DNA from: Roseobacter sp. MED193
Lineage (GTDB): Bacteria > Pseudomonadota > Alphaproteobacteria > Rhodobacterales > Rhodobacteraceae
DNA length: 64,000 bases
Assembly: GCF_000152965.1 (NCBI RefSeq)
Contig: NZ_CH902583.1
Span: 3,043,694-3,107,693 of the forward strand
Direction of reading: 5' to 3'
Part shown: piece by piece, positions 43,624 to 52,569 of the stretch
Layout of the letters: each line of letters opens with the position of its first letter
How positions within the stretch are numbered: the first letter of the stretch is position 1
Position numbers and translations under genes: made by a program
The notes under the pieces: model-generated
The model's database searches: none
What the model was told of the DNA's origin: nothing
The model's input: only the letters and a program-made list of their open reading frames with translations

Positions 43624-46600
43624 ATAGAACCGTCCCTCTTCAGTTTTATTTGGAAATATTCCAAACGCGATCAAATTGTCCTGCTGGTGGTGACCGCCTG
43701 CCTTTTCCCGCTTTTGTATCTGACGCTGGAATTGCCCAAGCGCATTATCAATGATGCGATCGGCGCGCAAAGCGACCGCATAGAGTTGCTTGGCTACACG
43801 GTTGATAAGCTGAATTATCTCTGGATTCTCTGCGCGGGTTTCCTGATCGCGGTTCTTTTGCACGGGCTGCTGAAGATGCGTATCAATACCATGAAGGGTG
43901 TCCTGGCTGAACGCATGTTGCGGCGGTTCCGATATAAGCTGATCGCCCGCGTTCTGCGCTTTCCTCAGCCTTATTTTGAACGGGTGAGCCAGGGCGAATT
44001 GGTGTCCATGATAACCTCTGAGAGCGAACCTATGGGCGGGCTGATGGGGGACGCGGTCAGTCAACCCGTGTTGCAGGCTGGTCAGATGCTGACCATTTTG
44101 TTTTTCCTATTCACTCAAAGCCCCTGGTTCGGGCTGGCTGCAGTGGCGCTGATTCCTTTGCAGGGCTGGTTGATCCCTATGCTGCAACGGCAGATCAACC
44201 TGTTGAACAAAACCCGGATCCATCAGGTGCGGGCATTGGCCTCTGAGATCGGCGAAAGCGCGGCAGGGGCGGCCACCCTGCGCATAAATGGCGGCTGGCG
44301 CTACCGGATGGCAGTGATCACCGATCGTCTGGGGCGTCTCTATGACATCCGCTTCCAGATCTATCAGAAAAAATTCTTCATGAAGTTCCTCAACAACTTC
44401 ATTACCAATCTGACCCCCTTTTTCTTCTATGCGGTTGGGGGCTATCTGGTGCTCGAAGGAGAGGTTTCGCTGGGGGCTTTGGTCGCGGCCCTGGCCGCCT
44501 ATAAGGACCTGGCCTCGCCGTGGAAAGAGCTGCTGGCCTATTACAACCAGACCCAGGATATGGCGCTGCGCTGGGAAGTGATCCTTGAGCGGTTTGCGCC
44601 GCCGGGCATGGTGCGCGAGTCCCTGATGACTGGTGAGCCGGAGGAATTTGCGCGCCTCAAGGGCGATGTGGATCTCAGCTCTGTTAATGTTCGGGACGCT
44701 GATGGCAATCTGGTGCTGGAGGAGTTGAACGCCACCCTGCCGGCTGGGCAGGTCATTGGTATTGCGGCGCCCTCAGAGGAGGACAGGCGGGCAATTGCTG
44801 AATTGCTGACGCGTGAAGTTCTGCCTTCTGCCGGAAAGGTGACCATCGCTGGACAGGATCTGCGCGAATTGCATCAGGCAGTTTTAGCGTTGCGGGTCGG
44901 GCATGTGACCTCGCGTCCAGTCCTGTTCCAAGGCTCCTTTGGGGACAATGTGATGATGCCGATGCGCCATCGCCCTCGGGGGAATGCGCAAGATACGCGG
45001 CGCTTTCAGGCGGCGCAGCTGGCAGGGAACAGTGCGGATCCCTTTGATGCGCCCTGGTTGGACCCGGCCTTGGCAGGGTTTGCGAGTGAGCATGACTTGC
45101 GCGATTGGTGGGTGCAGCTCTTAGCGGGAATTGGCACGGACAGTGCTTTGTTTCGGCGGGGCATGGAGCAAATCTTTGATCCCAAACAGCACCCGCGCCT
45201 AGCGCAGCATCTGGTTGATTTACGCCCCAAGGTGCGCGCGGCTGTTGCCGAAGCTGAATTGTCGGGGCAGGTGCATGGACTTGCGCCAGATGCCTACAAC
45301 CCAGCTCTGCCGGTGGCTGAAAACCTGCTCTACGCTACACTGCGTGCGCCGATTTCGGAGGAAATGCTGCGCGAACATGTGGATTTTCTAGATCGGTTGC
45401 GCGAATTGCGGCTGGTAGATGATCTCGTCACCCTGACCCAGGACGTCGTGGATATCCTGCGCCAGATTTTTGGCATGGACGGGACCGATCATCCCCTGTT
45501 TCGTAAGCTGGGGCTTGATGCGAAAGCCTATGAACGCGCTTCGGCCCTGGTCGACAAGACGCGCAGCCGGGGCACTGAGGTGCTGGAACATGACGAGTTG
45601 GCACAATTGATGATTGTGCCTTTCAGTATCTCGGCTGAACAGATTGGCCCTGCCTTTACAGATGAGATGAAGGCTCGGATCCTTGCATTCCGCAAAAGCC
45701 ATTCGGAAGAGCTGTTTGGAACCCTGTCGGATGTCTTTGTGCGATTGGATGAAGCAGAGTTTGCCCCTGGCCTTACGGTTCTGGAAAACGCGCTATTTGG
45801 CAAAATTTTAGACAGCTCCGGGGCCCGAGGGGACGAGCTGCGGCGTCTGGTTTCGCAGGTTCTGGTGGAAAATGGCACCCGGGACATGGTGGTGGAACTC
45901 ATCTTTGATCTGCCGATAGCCTTAGGGGGGCAGGGCTTGCCCTCTAGCTATGCGGAACCTCTGGCCTTTGCTCGCGCTACAATCAAGCGCCCGGATATCC
46001 TGCTGCTGGAAACGGCGTTTTCCAGCTATGATCTGGATACCCGTATCGCTGTTCATAAGAACCTGCGTCGCCTTTTGCCGGAAACGACGCTTGTCTATCT
46101 TGAGGCGAGTTTTGAACGAGTCGATGTCTTTGATGCGTTTTACGAATTGCGTAGAGGCAGATTGGTCAGTGATGACCCCAACCAGAAAGTCATTGAGGAT
46201 AGTGCAGCCAGCCAGGATTTGGCGCGCAAGCTCCGCGCATTGGAACAAACCAAGCTGTTCTCTGGACTGAACCGTCGACAGTTGCGTCTACTGGCCTTTG
46301 GAGCGCGTTGGTATTCTGCAGAGGTTGGAGATGCGGTGTTCCGTAAGGACGATGTCGCCAGCGATGGTGTCTATATGATCATCGAAGGAGAGGCAGGGCT
46401 GTTCCTGCCTCAGGAGGGGCAGGAGGACCGTAAGATTACCTCGGTTGGGCCGGGCAATCTGGTGGGAGAACTGGGCCTAATCCGCAAAGAACCTCGTGCA
46501 TTGAGCATGATCGCCGAGACCGAGCTAACCTGTCTGCGGATCGGTGAGGAGGAATTCTTGGCTGTGGTTGAAAACGACGCCAATACCGCCTTTAAGCTGC

Positions 46601-46632
46601 TGCAAGTGGTTGCCGGCTATGTTGGCAACTGA
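43624..46632 (+). CDS. ABC-exporter-like protein with degenerate ATPase, large insertion and C-terminal cyclic-nucleotide-binding domain
   Basis: 1002 residues if begun at ATA 43624, which has GGAG 7 nt upstream. The first standard start in frame, GTG 43687, would remove conserved EPSLFSFIWKYSKRDQIVLL and part of the first membrane span. Residues ~20-320 form a type I exporter membrane domain. The ATPase is degenerate: the Walker A position reads IAAPSEEDRRAI without the GK-S/T, and Walker B is ILLLETAFSSYD with Glu-Thr. A signature-like LGGQG remains. About 330 residues are inserted between the Walker A region and the signature. The last ~130 residues (FSGLNRRQLRLLAFGA ... GNLVGELGLIRKEPRA) are a cNMP-binding domain. 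Transport activity is doubtful; a sensor or scaffold role is possible. Confidence 0.8.
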   Translation: MEPSLFSFIWKYSKRDQIVLLVVTACLFPLLYLTLELPKRIINDAIGAQSDRIELLGYTVDKLNYLWILCAGFLIAVLLHGLLKMRINTMKGVLAERMLRRFRYKLIARVLRFPQPYFERVSQGELVSMITSESEPMGGLMGDAVSQPVLQAGQMLTILFFLFTQSPWFGLAAVALIPLQGWLIPMLQRQINLLNKTRIHQVRALASEIGESAAGAATLRINGGWRYRMAVITDRLGRLYDIRFQIYQKKFFMKFLNNFITNLTPFFFYAVGGYLVLEGEVSLGALVAALAAYKDLASPWKELLAYYNQTQDMALRWEVILERFAPPGMVRESLMTGEPEEFARLKGDVDLSSVNVRDADGNLVLEELNATLPAGQVIGIAAPSEEDRRAIAELLTREVLPSAGKVTIAGQDLRELHQAVLALRVGHVTSRPVLFQGSFGDNVMMPMRHRPRGNAQDTRRFQAAQLAGNSADPFDAPWLDPALAGFASEHDLRDWWVQLLAGIGTDSALFRRGMEQIFDPKQHPRLAQHLVDLRPKVRAAVAEAELSGQVHGLAPDAYNPALPVAENLLYATLRAPISEEMLREHVDFLDRLRELRLVDDLVTLTQDVVDILRQIFGMDGTDHPLFRKLGLDAKAYERASALVDKTRSRGTEVLEHDELAQLMIVPFSISAEQIGPAFTDEMKARILAFRKSHSEELFGTLSDVFVRLDEAEFAPGLTVLENALFGKILDSSGARGDELRRLVSQVLVENGTRDMVVELIFDLPIALGGQGLPSSYAEPLAFARATIKRPDILLLETAFSSYDLDTRIAVHKNLRRLLPETTLVYLEASFERVDVFDAFYELRRGRLVSDDPNQKVIEDSAASQDLARKLRALEQTKLFSGLNRRQLRLLAFGARWYSAEVGDAVFRKDDVASDGVYMIIEGEAGLFLPQEGQEDRKITSVGPGNLVGELGLIRKEPRALSMIAETELTCLRIGEEEFLAVVENDANTAFKLLQVVAGYVGN

Positions 46633-46641
46633 GCCGAAACT

Positions 46642-46661
46642 GACCCGCCTGTGAGGCGGGC
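46642..46661. terminator. Hairpin between convergent cNMP-ABC gene and SqrR-like gene
   Basis: CCCGCCT, loop GTG, AGGCGGG, 12 bp after the stop at 46632, followed by CTTCCC. No full T tract, so strength is uncertain. Confidence 0.5.
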
Positions 46662-46682
46662 TTCCCGTCCCCATATGCCTTT

Positions 46683-47063
46683 CTAAGCCTCAGCTGGGCT
46701 GCAGAACTGACGGTAGAGCAGGGCGATGAGCTCTTCGGTATTGCGGTCTTTAAGCGAGTAAAAAATGGTTTTTCCCTCACGCCGGGTTTGTACCAGGCCT
46801 TCGTCGCGCAGCCGTGCCAGCATTTGGCTGACTGCTGCCTGACGCATATCCAGCAGGTCCTCGAGGGCGCCAACGGATTTTTCCCCAGCTCCAAGATGAC
46901 ACAGAATCATCAATCGTCCCTCATGGGCCATGGTCTTTAGAAAACGGGCTGCTTCTGCGGCGCGTTCTGCCATATTGATGGGGGTTTCGGGATGCAAGCC
47001 AGCCTCTTCCACCTCGGCGGTGGTGTCGGGAGCAAGCGTGGTTTCTGGGGTCTGAAGGGTCAC
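46683..47063 (-). CDS. ArsR-family regulator, SqrR/BigR-like persulfide sensor
   Basis: 126 residues. Winged helix ArsR fold with recognition helix RQAAVSQMLARLRDEGLV and wing RREGKTIFYSL. Cys55 (LMILCHL) and Cys121 (YRQFC) are 66 residues apart, the same spacing as the redox pair of SqrR (Cys41/107) and BigR, which form a polysulfide bridge when reactive sulfur rises and then leave DNA. An extra 14-residue N-terminal tail is present. No sulfide-oxidation genes are adjacent, so its targets lie elsewhere or are its neighbours. Confidence 0.85.
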   Translation of the reverse strand: MTLQTPETTLAPDTTAEVEEAGLHPETPINMAERAAEAARFLKTMAHEGRLMILCHLGAGEKSVGALEDLLDMRQAAVSQMLARLRDEGLVQTRREGKTIFYSLKDRNTEELIALLYRQFCSPAEA

Positions 47064-47150
47064 GTATCAAACATCCTGAGGTAACTGATGCGCGCATAAT
47101 GCCCCAATTCCCAAGGGGAAGTCACCCCCTGCATTGCGTATAGTCTCTGG

Positions 47151-48383
47151 CTAGCTCTCAAGTGGCGGAGCGCCGCCGGCAAAGCTGTTACCATTCTTAT
47201 AGTCACAGGGCTCTTCGCGCATATTGAGATGTAGATCCGTGCCGGTAAAGGGATGCGCGCGGGCAAGGGTTTCATCCACCTGAATGCCCAGGCCCGCCGT
47301 GTTGGGCACGGTGATGAACCCCTCTTCCACCCGGATACTGCCCTGTATCAACGCATCATGAAACGGGGTTTCGATGCATTCGGCCATCAGGATGTTGGGG
47401 ATCGAAGCTGCAAGCTGGATATTGGCGGCCCATTCCACGGAGCCTGCATAAAGGTGCGGGGCCATCTGCGCATTAAACACCTCGGCCAGCGCAGCCACCT
47501 TCTTCATCTCCCAAATTCCACCTGCACGCCCCAGAGCGGGCTGGAGAATCTCAGCGGCTCCGTTGCGTAGAACTGTGGCGAATTCAGATTTTGTTGTCAT
47601 CCGTTCCCCAGTCGCGACGGGGATGCGCACATTTTTGGCCACGCGGGCCATATCGTCGATATTGTCTGGCGGTGTGGGCTCTTCGAACCAGAGCGGCGCA
47701 TAGGGTTCCAAAGCCTGTCCCAGGCGGATCGCGCCGCCGGTGTTAAACTGACCATGCGTACCGAAAAGAAGGTCTGCTTTGTCGCCCACGGCACCGCGAA
47801 TGGCCTTGCAAAATTCTACCGAAAGCGAGATGTCGCGCATTGCAGGCATATGGCCGCCGCGCATTGTATATGGGCCCGCCGGATCGAATTTAACCGCCGT
47901 ATAGCCCTGTCGCACCATCTCGGTCGCGGATTCGGCAGCCAGCTCTGGAGAGGTCCAGAACTCGTTGATGTCATGATGTGGCAATGGGTAAAGATAGGTA
48001 TATGCACGGATGCGATCATTCATCCGCCCGCCAATCAGCGCATGCACCGGCCGGTCGCGATCTTTGCCGAGAATGTCCCAGCAGGCGATTTCCAGGCCCG
48101 AAAAGGCGCCCATCACTGTCAGGTCGGGGCGCTGTGTGAAGCCTGAGGAATAGGCGCGTCGGAACATCAACTCGATGTTTTCCGGGTTCTCTCCTTCCAT
48201 ATGGCGCTGAAACACATCCTGAATTACCGGCTTCATCGCCTCTGGGCCAATAGAGGACGCGTAGCATTCGCCCCAGCCGGTAATCCCGGTGTCAGTAGTC
48301 AGTTTGACCAGGATCCAATAGCGTCCGCCCCATCCAGGTGCGGGCGGGGCCGTGACGATGATCTCGAGATCTTGCAGTTTCAT
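47151..48383 (-). CDS. Enolase-superfamily (mandelate racemase/muconate lactonizing type) enzyme
   Basis: 410 residues. N-terminal capping domain, then the barrel with AVKFDP (acid/base Lys), GTHGQF, WFEEP and TGERM as probable metal and catalytic ligands, and MAPHLYAGSVEWAANI with a later His. It resembles sugar-acid dehydratases such as galactonate-type enzymes, but the GTHG replacement prevents naming a substrate. Downstream of the small gene at 48388 and the alcohol dehydrogenase, probably one transcript. Confidence 0.85.
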   Translation of the reverse strand: MKLQDLEIIVTAPPAPGWGGRYWILVKLTTDTGITGWGECYASSIGPEAMKPVIQDVFQRHMEGENPENIELMFRRAYSSGFTQRPDLTVMGAFSGLEIACWDILGKDRDRPVHALIGGRMNDRIRAYTYLYPLPHHDINEFWTSPELAAESATEMVRQGYTAVKFDPAGPYTMRGGHMPAMRDISLSVEFCKAIRGAVGDKADLLFGTHGQFNTGGAIRLGQALEPYAPLWFEEPTPPDNIDDMARVAKNVRIPVATGERMTTKSEFATVLRNGAAEILQPALGRAGGIWEMKKVAALAEVFNAQMAPHLYAGSVEWAANIQLAASIPNILMAECIETPFHDALIQGSIRVEEGFITVPNTAGLGIQVDETLARAHPFTGTDLHLNMREEPCDYKNGNSFAGGAPPLES

Positions 48384-48387
48384 GGTG

Positions 48388-48756
48388 TCAGTTCCTGTCC
48401 CAGTCGTCGAGCAGTTTCATTTCTTTTTCGATCTCCGCAATCACTCCGGGAGCGCTGAAAAAATATAGATCTGGTGCGTCGATATCATCCATGAACACCT
48501 CAATCTCCAGCCGCATGGCGGCGCCGTCAAAGTCACCATCAACGCGCCAACGGCGGGTGTTCTCCACCGTCAGCTTCGGAATGGCCTCGGTAATTTCTGA
48601 GGTAAAATCCCGTGGCAGGGTAAAGCGTGGGTTTTCCGCCAGTCTGATCAAGAAGGGGCCAATCTCGGATTGGTCGAAATTCATCGAAGTTTCCGATGTG
48701 ATGGGCGGTGCCACCGCAGGCTTGGGTTTGAACAAGCTGGTCAGAAATTGCAACAC
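48388..48756 (-). CDS. Hypothetical protein
   Basis: 122 residues, not recognised. The N-terminus MLQFLTSLFKPKPAVAPPI is short and hydrophobic-basic, then a soluble domain with DGDFDGAAMRLEIEVFMDDIDAPDLYFFS. Acidic overall. It is 4 bp upstream of the enolase-type gene and 14 bp downstream of the alcohol dehydrogenase, suggesting one operon. A family with a regulatory or chaperone role is possible but unsupported. Confidence 0.7.
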   Translation of the reverse strand: MLQFLTSLFKPKPAVAPPITSETSMNFDQSEIGPFLIRLAENPRFTLPRDFTSEITEAIPKLTVENTRRWRVDGDFDGAAMRLEIEVFMDDIDAPDLYFFSAPGVIAEIEKEMKLLDDWDRN

Positions 48757-48770
48757 GGGCGCTCTCCGTT

Positions 48771-49871
48771 TTAGTCGGTCCGGTTGAACAGGATCACATT
48801 GCGCTTGGCACTTCCAGTCTTTGTATCGGCTATGGCCTCGTTGATTTGATCCAGGCTCCAGCGGCCTGAGATCAGCTCGTCCAGTTTCAAACGACCCTGC
48901 TCATAGAGATCGACCATCCAGGGGATATCGCGTTGAATCACCACATCCCCCATTTTGGAGCCAATCATGCCCTGACCAATGGCTGCCATGATCACCGGCT
49001 CATAGGTGGCCTTTTGACCGGAATGTGGCATGCCGATCATCACGACTTTGCCTCCATATCCCAGGTAGCGCAGCGCCTGTTCATAGGCCGGAATGGCGCC
49101 AACTGTGACCAAAACGACATCCGCGCCTTTGCCACCAAGCGCCTTGAACGCGGCTTTCCAGGGCGCTTTCAAGGTGCCAAGCACCCCATCAGTGGCACCA
49201 AACTCTTTGGCGATCTCCAGCTTTTCTTCATTCATGTCGACGGCAACAATACGGCGGGCGCCGGCTATACGCGCGCCCTGTATAGCGTTTAGCCCCACGC
49301 CGCCCGCGCCGATAACCACAACATCTTGCCCGGCGCGTAGCTGGGCCGCATTCACAGCAGCCCCTACGCCCGTGATGACACCACAGGAAATGAGCGCAGC
49401 GGCCTCTTTGCTTAGGCTTTTAGGAATTTTGACGATTTGGCGCTGATCAACGACGACCTTTTCGGCAAAGGCTCCACAGGCCATCGCCTGCATCAAGGGG
49501 CCGCCCTCCGCTGTTTTCAGCGGTCCGTTGTTGATGCCGTCATAGGGGGTTTGACAGATGGTGGGTTTGCCACCGGCACAACTGGGGCAACTGCCACAGG
49601 AGCGGATCAGGGTGACAACAACGCTATCTCCCTCGGAAAAACCGAAAACGCCATCGCCAACTCCTGTAATTACCCCGGCGGCTTCATGCCCATAGACGGC
49701 AGGCAACGGCCCGCCCCAGGCGCCTTCGGCAAAGGAGATGTCGCTATGACAGATGGCGACCGCATCCAGAGTGACCTCCACCTCGCCCATACGCGGGGGC
49801 GCCAAGTGAATGTCTTCGATAACCAGGGGGGCACCATAGCTGTGGCAGACGGCGGCTTTGATGGTTTTCAT
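48771..49871 (-). CDS. Zinc-dependent alcohol dehydrogenase family protein
   Basis: 366 residues of the class III/MDR type. Catalytic zinc ligands in AICHSD and GHEAAG; structural-zinc cysteines in CGSCPSCAGGKPTIC; Rossmann motif VVVIGAGGVGLNAIQGARIAGA. It oxidises alcohols or reduces aldehydes with NAD(P). The conserved CGVITGVGAAVNAA fits formaldehyde/aryl-alcohol dehydrogenase relatives; the substrate is unknown. First of three co-directional genes. Confidence 0.92.
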   Translation of the reverse strand: MKTIKAAVCHSYGAPLVIEDIHLAPPRMGEVEVTLDAVAICHSDISFAEGAWGGPLPAVYGHEAAGVITGVGDGVFGFSEGDSVVVTLIRSCGSCPSCAGGKPTICQTPYDGINNGPLKTAEGGPLMQAMACGAFAEKVVVDQRQIVKIPKSLSKEAAALISCGVITGVGAAVNAAQLRAGQDVVVIGAGGVGLNAIQGARIAGARRIVAVDMNEEKLEIAKEFGATDGVLGTLKAPWKAAFKALGGKGADVVLVTVGAIPAYEQALRYLGYGGKVVMIGMPHSGQKATYEPVIMAAIGQGMIGSKMGDVVIQRDIPWMVDLYEQGRLKLDELISGRWSLDQINEAIADTKTGSAKRNVILFNRTD

Positions 49872-49951
49872 GGCGATCTCTCAGCTGTTTGACGCAGGTT
49901 GGCCCGCAGACCTGCATGTCACAAGACGGAAACCGCCAGGCTCCTGTCTTT

Positions 49952-51157
49952 TTACGTCACGGAAGGCCGGCAGCGCAGAAAAACCAAGGCACCAATCGCC
50001 ATCAATATGAGGGCCAGAAGAAAGGGCGCGCCGGGCAGGTAATAGGCGGTCTCTTTATGAGTGAAAAAGGCAAAAGTCGCGGCCATCATCATCGGTGAGA
50101 CAACCATAGACAGGGCATGAACTGCCGTCATTACCCCCTGCAGCTCCCCTTGCTGGTTGTCCTCTACAGCGCGCGACATCAGCCCTTGCAAGGCGGGTTG
50201 TACCACCGCTCCCAATGCTGAGATTGGGATCAGGATCAGGGCAAGTGTCCCGCTACTGATCACTGCTAATATTCCAAAGGCAACAAAATCAAAGACCTGG
50301 CCCCATAAAACAGTCCTGCGTTCGCCAAACCATCGCACCATGTAGCGCAGTAATCCCCCCTGCACCAAGGCCATGCAGATGCCATAGACCCCTAAGGAAA
50401 TCCCGATCATCCGTGGCTGCCAGCCAAATTGTTCCACGGTGAAATAGGACCAGATTGCCGGGTAGACATAGATTGCCACCGAGTAGAGGAAATAGACCCA
50501 AAGCAGGCCAGTGATGCCGGGTATACGGGACATGGCGCGAAAGGCCCCCAGCGGGTTCGCGCGCCGCCAGTCAAAGCTGCGACGTGTCTCATCGGTAACT
50601 GTCTCACGCATAACAAACCAGCCAAGGCAGAAGTTCAGCCCTGCCAGCAGTGCGGCTGCGTAAAATGGCGCGCGGGTGCCTAGTTCACCCAGAACCCCTC
50701 CCAGCAGTGGCCCCAACACAAAGCCGGCGCCAAAGGCCGCGCCCAATAGGCCAAAGTTCGCGGCCTTTTCCGTAGGCTTCGAAATATCTGCAATATAGGC
50801 GCCGGCAGTGGCATGGGTGGCAGCAGTAATGCCACCGATGATACGTCCCACCAGCAAGAGCCACAGCGATCCGGCCAGGGCCATGACAAGATAATCGAGC
50901 GTCATCACAAAGAGTGAAACCAACAATACCGGCCGTCGTCCCAGTGCATCCGAGAGCGAGCCAAGCACGGGACTGAACAAGAACTGCATCACGGCAAAGA
51001 CGGTGCTGAGCACACTGCCCCAGATTGCCGCTTCAGCCAGAGTTCCGCCCCGCACTTCGAGCAGAAGGTTAGGCATGATTGGCATGATCAGCCCGATACC
51101 CATGGCGTCGATCATGACGGTGGTCAGGACAAAGAACAAAGGCAGGCGCATTGGCAT
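49952..51157 (-). CDS. MFS transporter, TetA-type drug efflux
   Basis: 401 residues, twelve predicted spans. The N-terminal motif [19 protein letters not shown] and the loop [20 protein letters not shown] (motif A) are those of tetracycline-resistance class H+ antiporters; [17 protein letters not shown] is motif C. It could export tetracycline-like or other hydrophobic compounds. No TetR regulator is adjacent. Lies 74 bp downstream of pcaB on the same strand; a GC-rich stem TGGCGCGC/GCGCGCCA is between them. Confidence 0.9.
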   Translation of the reverse strand: MPMRLPLFFVLTTVMIDAMGIGLIMPIMPNLLLEVRGGTLAEAAIWGSVLSTVFAVMQFLFSPVLGSLSDALGRRPVLLVSLFVMTLDYLVMALAGSLWLLLVGRIIGGITAATHATAGAYIADISKPTEKAANFGLLGAAFGAGFVLGPLLGGVLGELGTRAPFYAAALLAGLNFCLGWFVMRETVTDETRRSFDWRRANPLGAFRAMSRIPGITGLLWVYFLYSVAIYVYPAIWSYFTVEQFGWQPRMIGISLGVYGICMALVQGGLLRYMVRWFGERRTVLWGQVFDFVAFGILAVISSGTLALILIPISALGAVVQPALQGLMSRAVEDNQQGELQGVMTAVHALSMVVSPMMMAATFAFFTHKETAYYLPGAPFLLALILMAIGALVFLRCRPSVT

Positions 51158-51186
51158 CGTCTCTTACTGATGGGCTGATCCCGCAG

Positions 51187-51217
51187 TGGCGCGCGCGCAG
51201 AGCCCGCAGGCGCGCCA
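51187..51217. repeat. GC-rich inverted repeat between pcaB and the MFS gene
   Basis: TGGCGCGC (51187-51194) and GCGCGCCA (51210-51217), spacer 15 bp. Could reduce read-through from pcaB into the MFS gene. No T tract. Confidence 0.55.
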
Positions 51218-51231
51218 TCAGCTGTCCCGGT

Positions 51232-52569
51232 TTAACTGGCCGCCAGTTCCGCGACTTTTTTGCTGAAACGCAAGGCTTCCGCTGGGGCAGCACCGAGCTG
51301 TGCCTCCGGATCAAATAGCGCGTCCACGTCGAGTTGTGGATAGTCACGCGCCACCATTTGGCCAAGGGGGGTGTTGCTGTCCCCGGCTTCGCGGCACAGC
51401 AGCTTGACCGCGGCCTGAGCCTCGGGGCGCGGCATTTCTCCCGCCAGGGCAAAGCTCAGCGCCTCCGCGTGGATCATATCCAGACCAGAGGCGAGTGCAG
51501 TGCTCATTCCTGACGCATTCGGACTGATCCCTGCGCAAAGACCCCGCCCGGTGCGGGCTGCACTGGCGGCGCCTAGAACAATCTGTGGCAGACAGAGCCA
51601 TTCGCTGAACCAGGCGGCCCCATCGCGTTGATGCTGGTGCAGTGCGCTGCCATGCAGGATCGACAGCAGCCCAGAGCCCTGGCGCGCCAGCGCCACTAGG
51701 GCAGAGGGGGCCACGGGGTTTTGTTTCTGTGGCATAGTGGAGGAGGCTCCGGTGCCGCCCAGTGAGATCTCTCCTATTCCGGTTTGTACCAGCGCGATAC
51801 AATCCTCACCGAATTTGCCCAGTGCCAGATTGACCCGTACCATCCAGTCCATCAGGCGCAAGACGGGCGTGCGGTCTGTGTGCCAGCTGCGCTCAGGGTC
51901 GCTCAGCCCCAAGGCCTTGGCCATTTCGGCACGCACTTCGCCAGCCTTTGCCCCCAAGGCACCCGAGGTGCCGGCCGCGCCAGATAGAGAAATCAACAGA
52001 CAGCTGCGGCGCAGCTCTTCCAATTCATTGATCAAAGCCAAGAGGGGCATGCCCCAAGAGGCGCTAACAGCCCCAAAGCTTGTTGGTGTAGCGTGTTGGC
52101 CATAGGTGCGCGCAGGCATTGGCAGGCGGGCATGGGTCTCCGCCAGTGTAGCGAGCGCAGCCAGCGCCAATTTCAGGTCGTCTTCGATCAGGGCCAGCGC
52201 CTGACGCAGGCGCAGCATCAGAGCGCTGTCCATGATATCCTGCGAGGTGGCGCCCCAATGCACATATTGCGCATGTTCCGGCGCATTCATCTCTGCACGA
52301 AAAGCGGCAATCAACCCCGGCACCGGAACGCCGTTCTGTCCGGTTGGTTTGCGCAGAGTGCCAGGGTCCAAGGCAACTTCCATCACTGCGCGACCGATGG
52401 CGGCTGCGCTGTCTTCGGGGATCACCCCGGCCGCCCCTTGGGCGCGGGCGAGTGCCCCTTCGACCAGCAGCATGGCGCGGGCCTCGGCGGTATCGGTGAA
52501 CAGGCGGCCTACGTCGCCAGAGGTGAAGAGGTCGCCATAGATCTGGCTGTCAAAGACGGATCCCGCCAT
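51232..52569 (-). CDS. pcaB: 3-carboxy-cis,cis-muconate cycloisomerase
   Basis: 445 residues of the aspartase/fumarase superfamily. GASSTMPQKQNP at about 274-285 is the superfamily signature. HWGATSQDIMDSALMLRLR and ARTYGQHATPTSFG supply the PcaB-type active site. It converts 3-carboxy-cis,cis-muconate to 4-carboxymuconolactone in the protocatechuate branch of the beta-ketoadipate pathway. Immediately downstream of an alpha/beta hydrolase and pcaD; pcaGH and pcaC are not in the window. Confidence 0.93.
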   Translation of the reverse strand: MAGSVFDSQIYGDLFTSGDVGRLFTDTAEARAMLLVEGALARAQGAAGVIPEDSAAAIGRAVMEVALDPGTLRKPTGQNGVPVPGLIAAFRAEMNAPEHAQYVHWGATSQDIMDSALMLRLRQALALIEDDLKLALAALATLAETHARLPMPARTYGQHATPTSFGAVSASWGMPLLALINELEELRRSCLLISLSGAAGTSGALGAKAGEVRAEMAKALGLSDPERSWHTDRTPVLRLMDWMVRVNLALGKFGEDCIALVQTGIGEISLGGTGASSTMPQKQNPVAPSALVALARQGSGLLSILHGSALHQHQRDGAAWFSEWLCLPQIVLGAASAARTGRGLCAGISPNASGMSTALASGLDMIHAEALSFALAGEMPRPEAQAAVKLLCREAGDSNTPLGQMVARDYPQLDVDALFDPEAQLGAAPAEALRFSKKVAELAAS

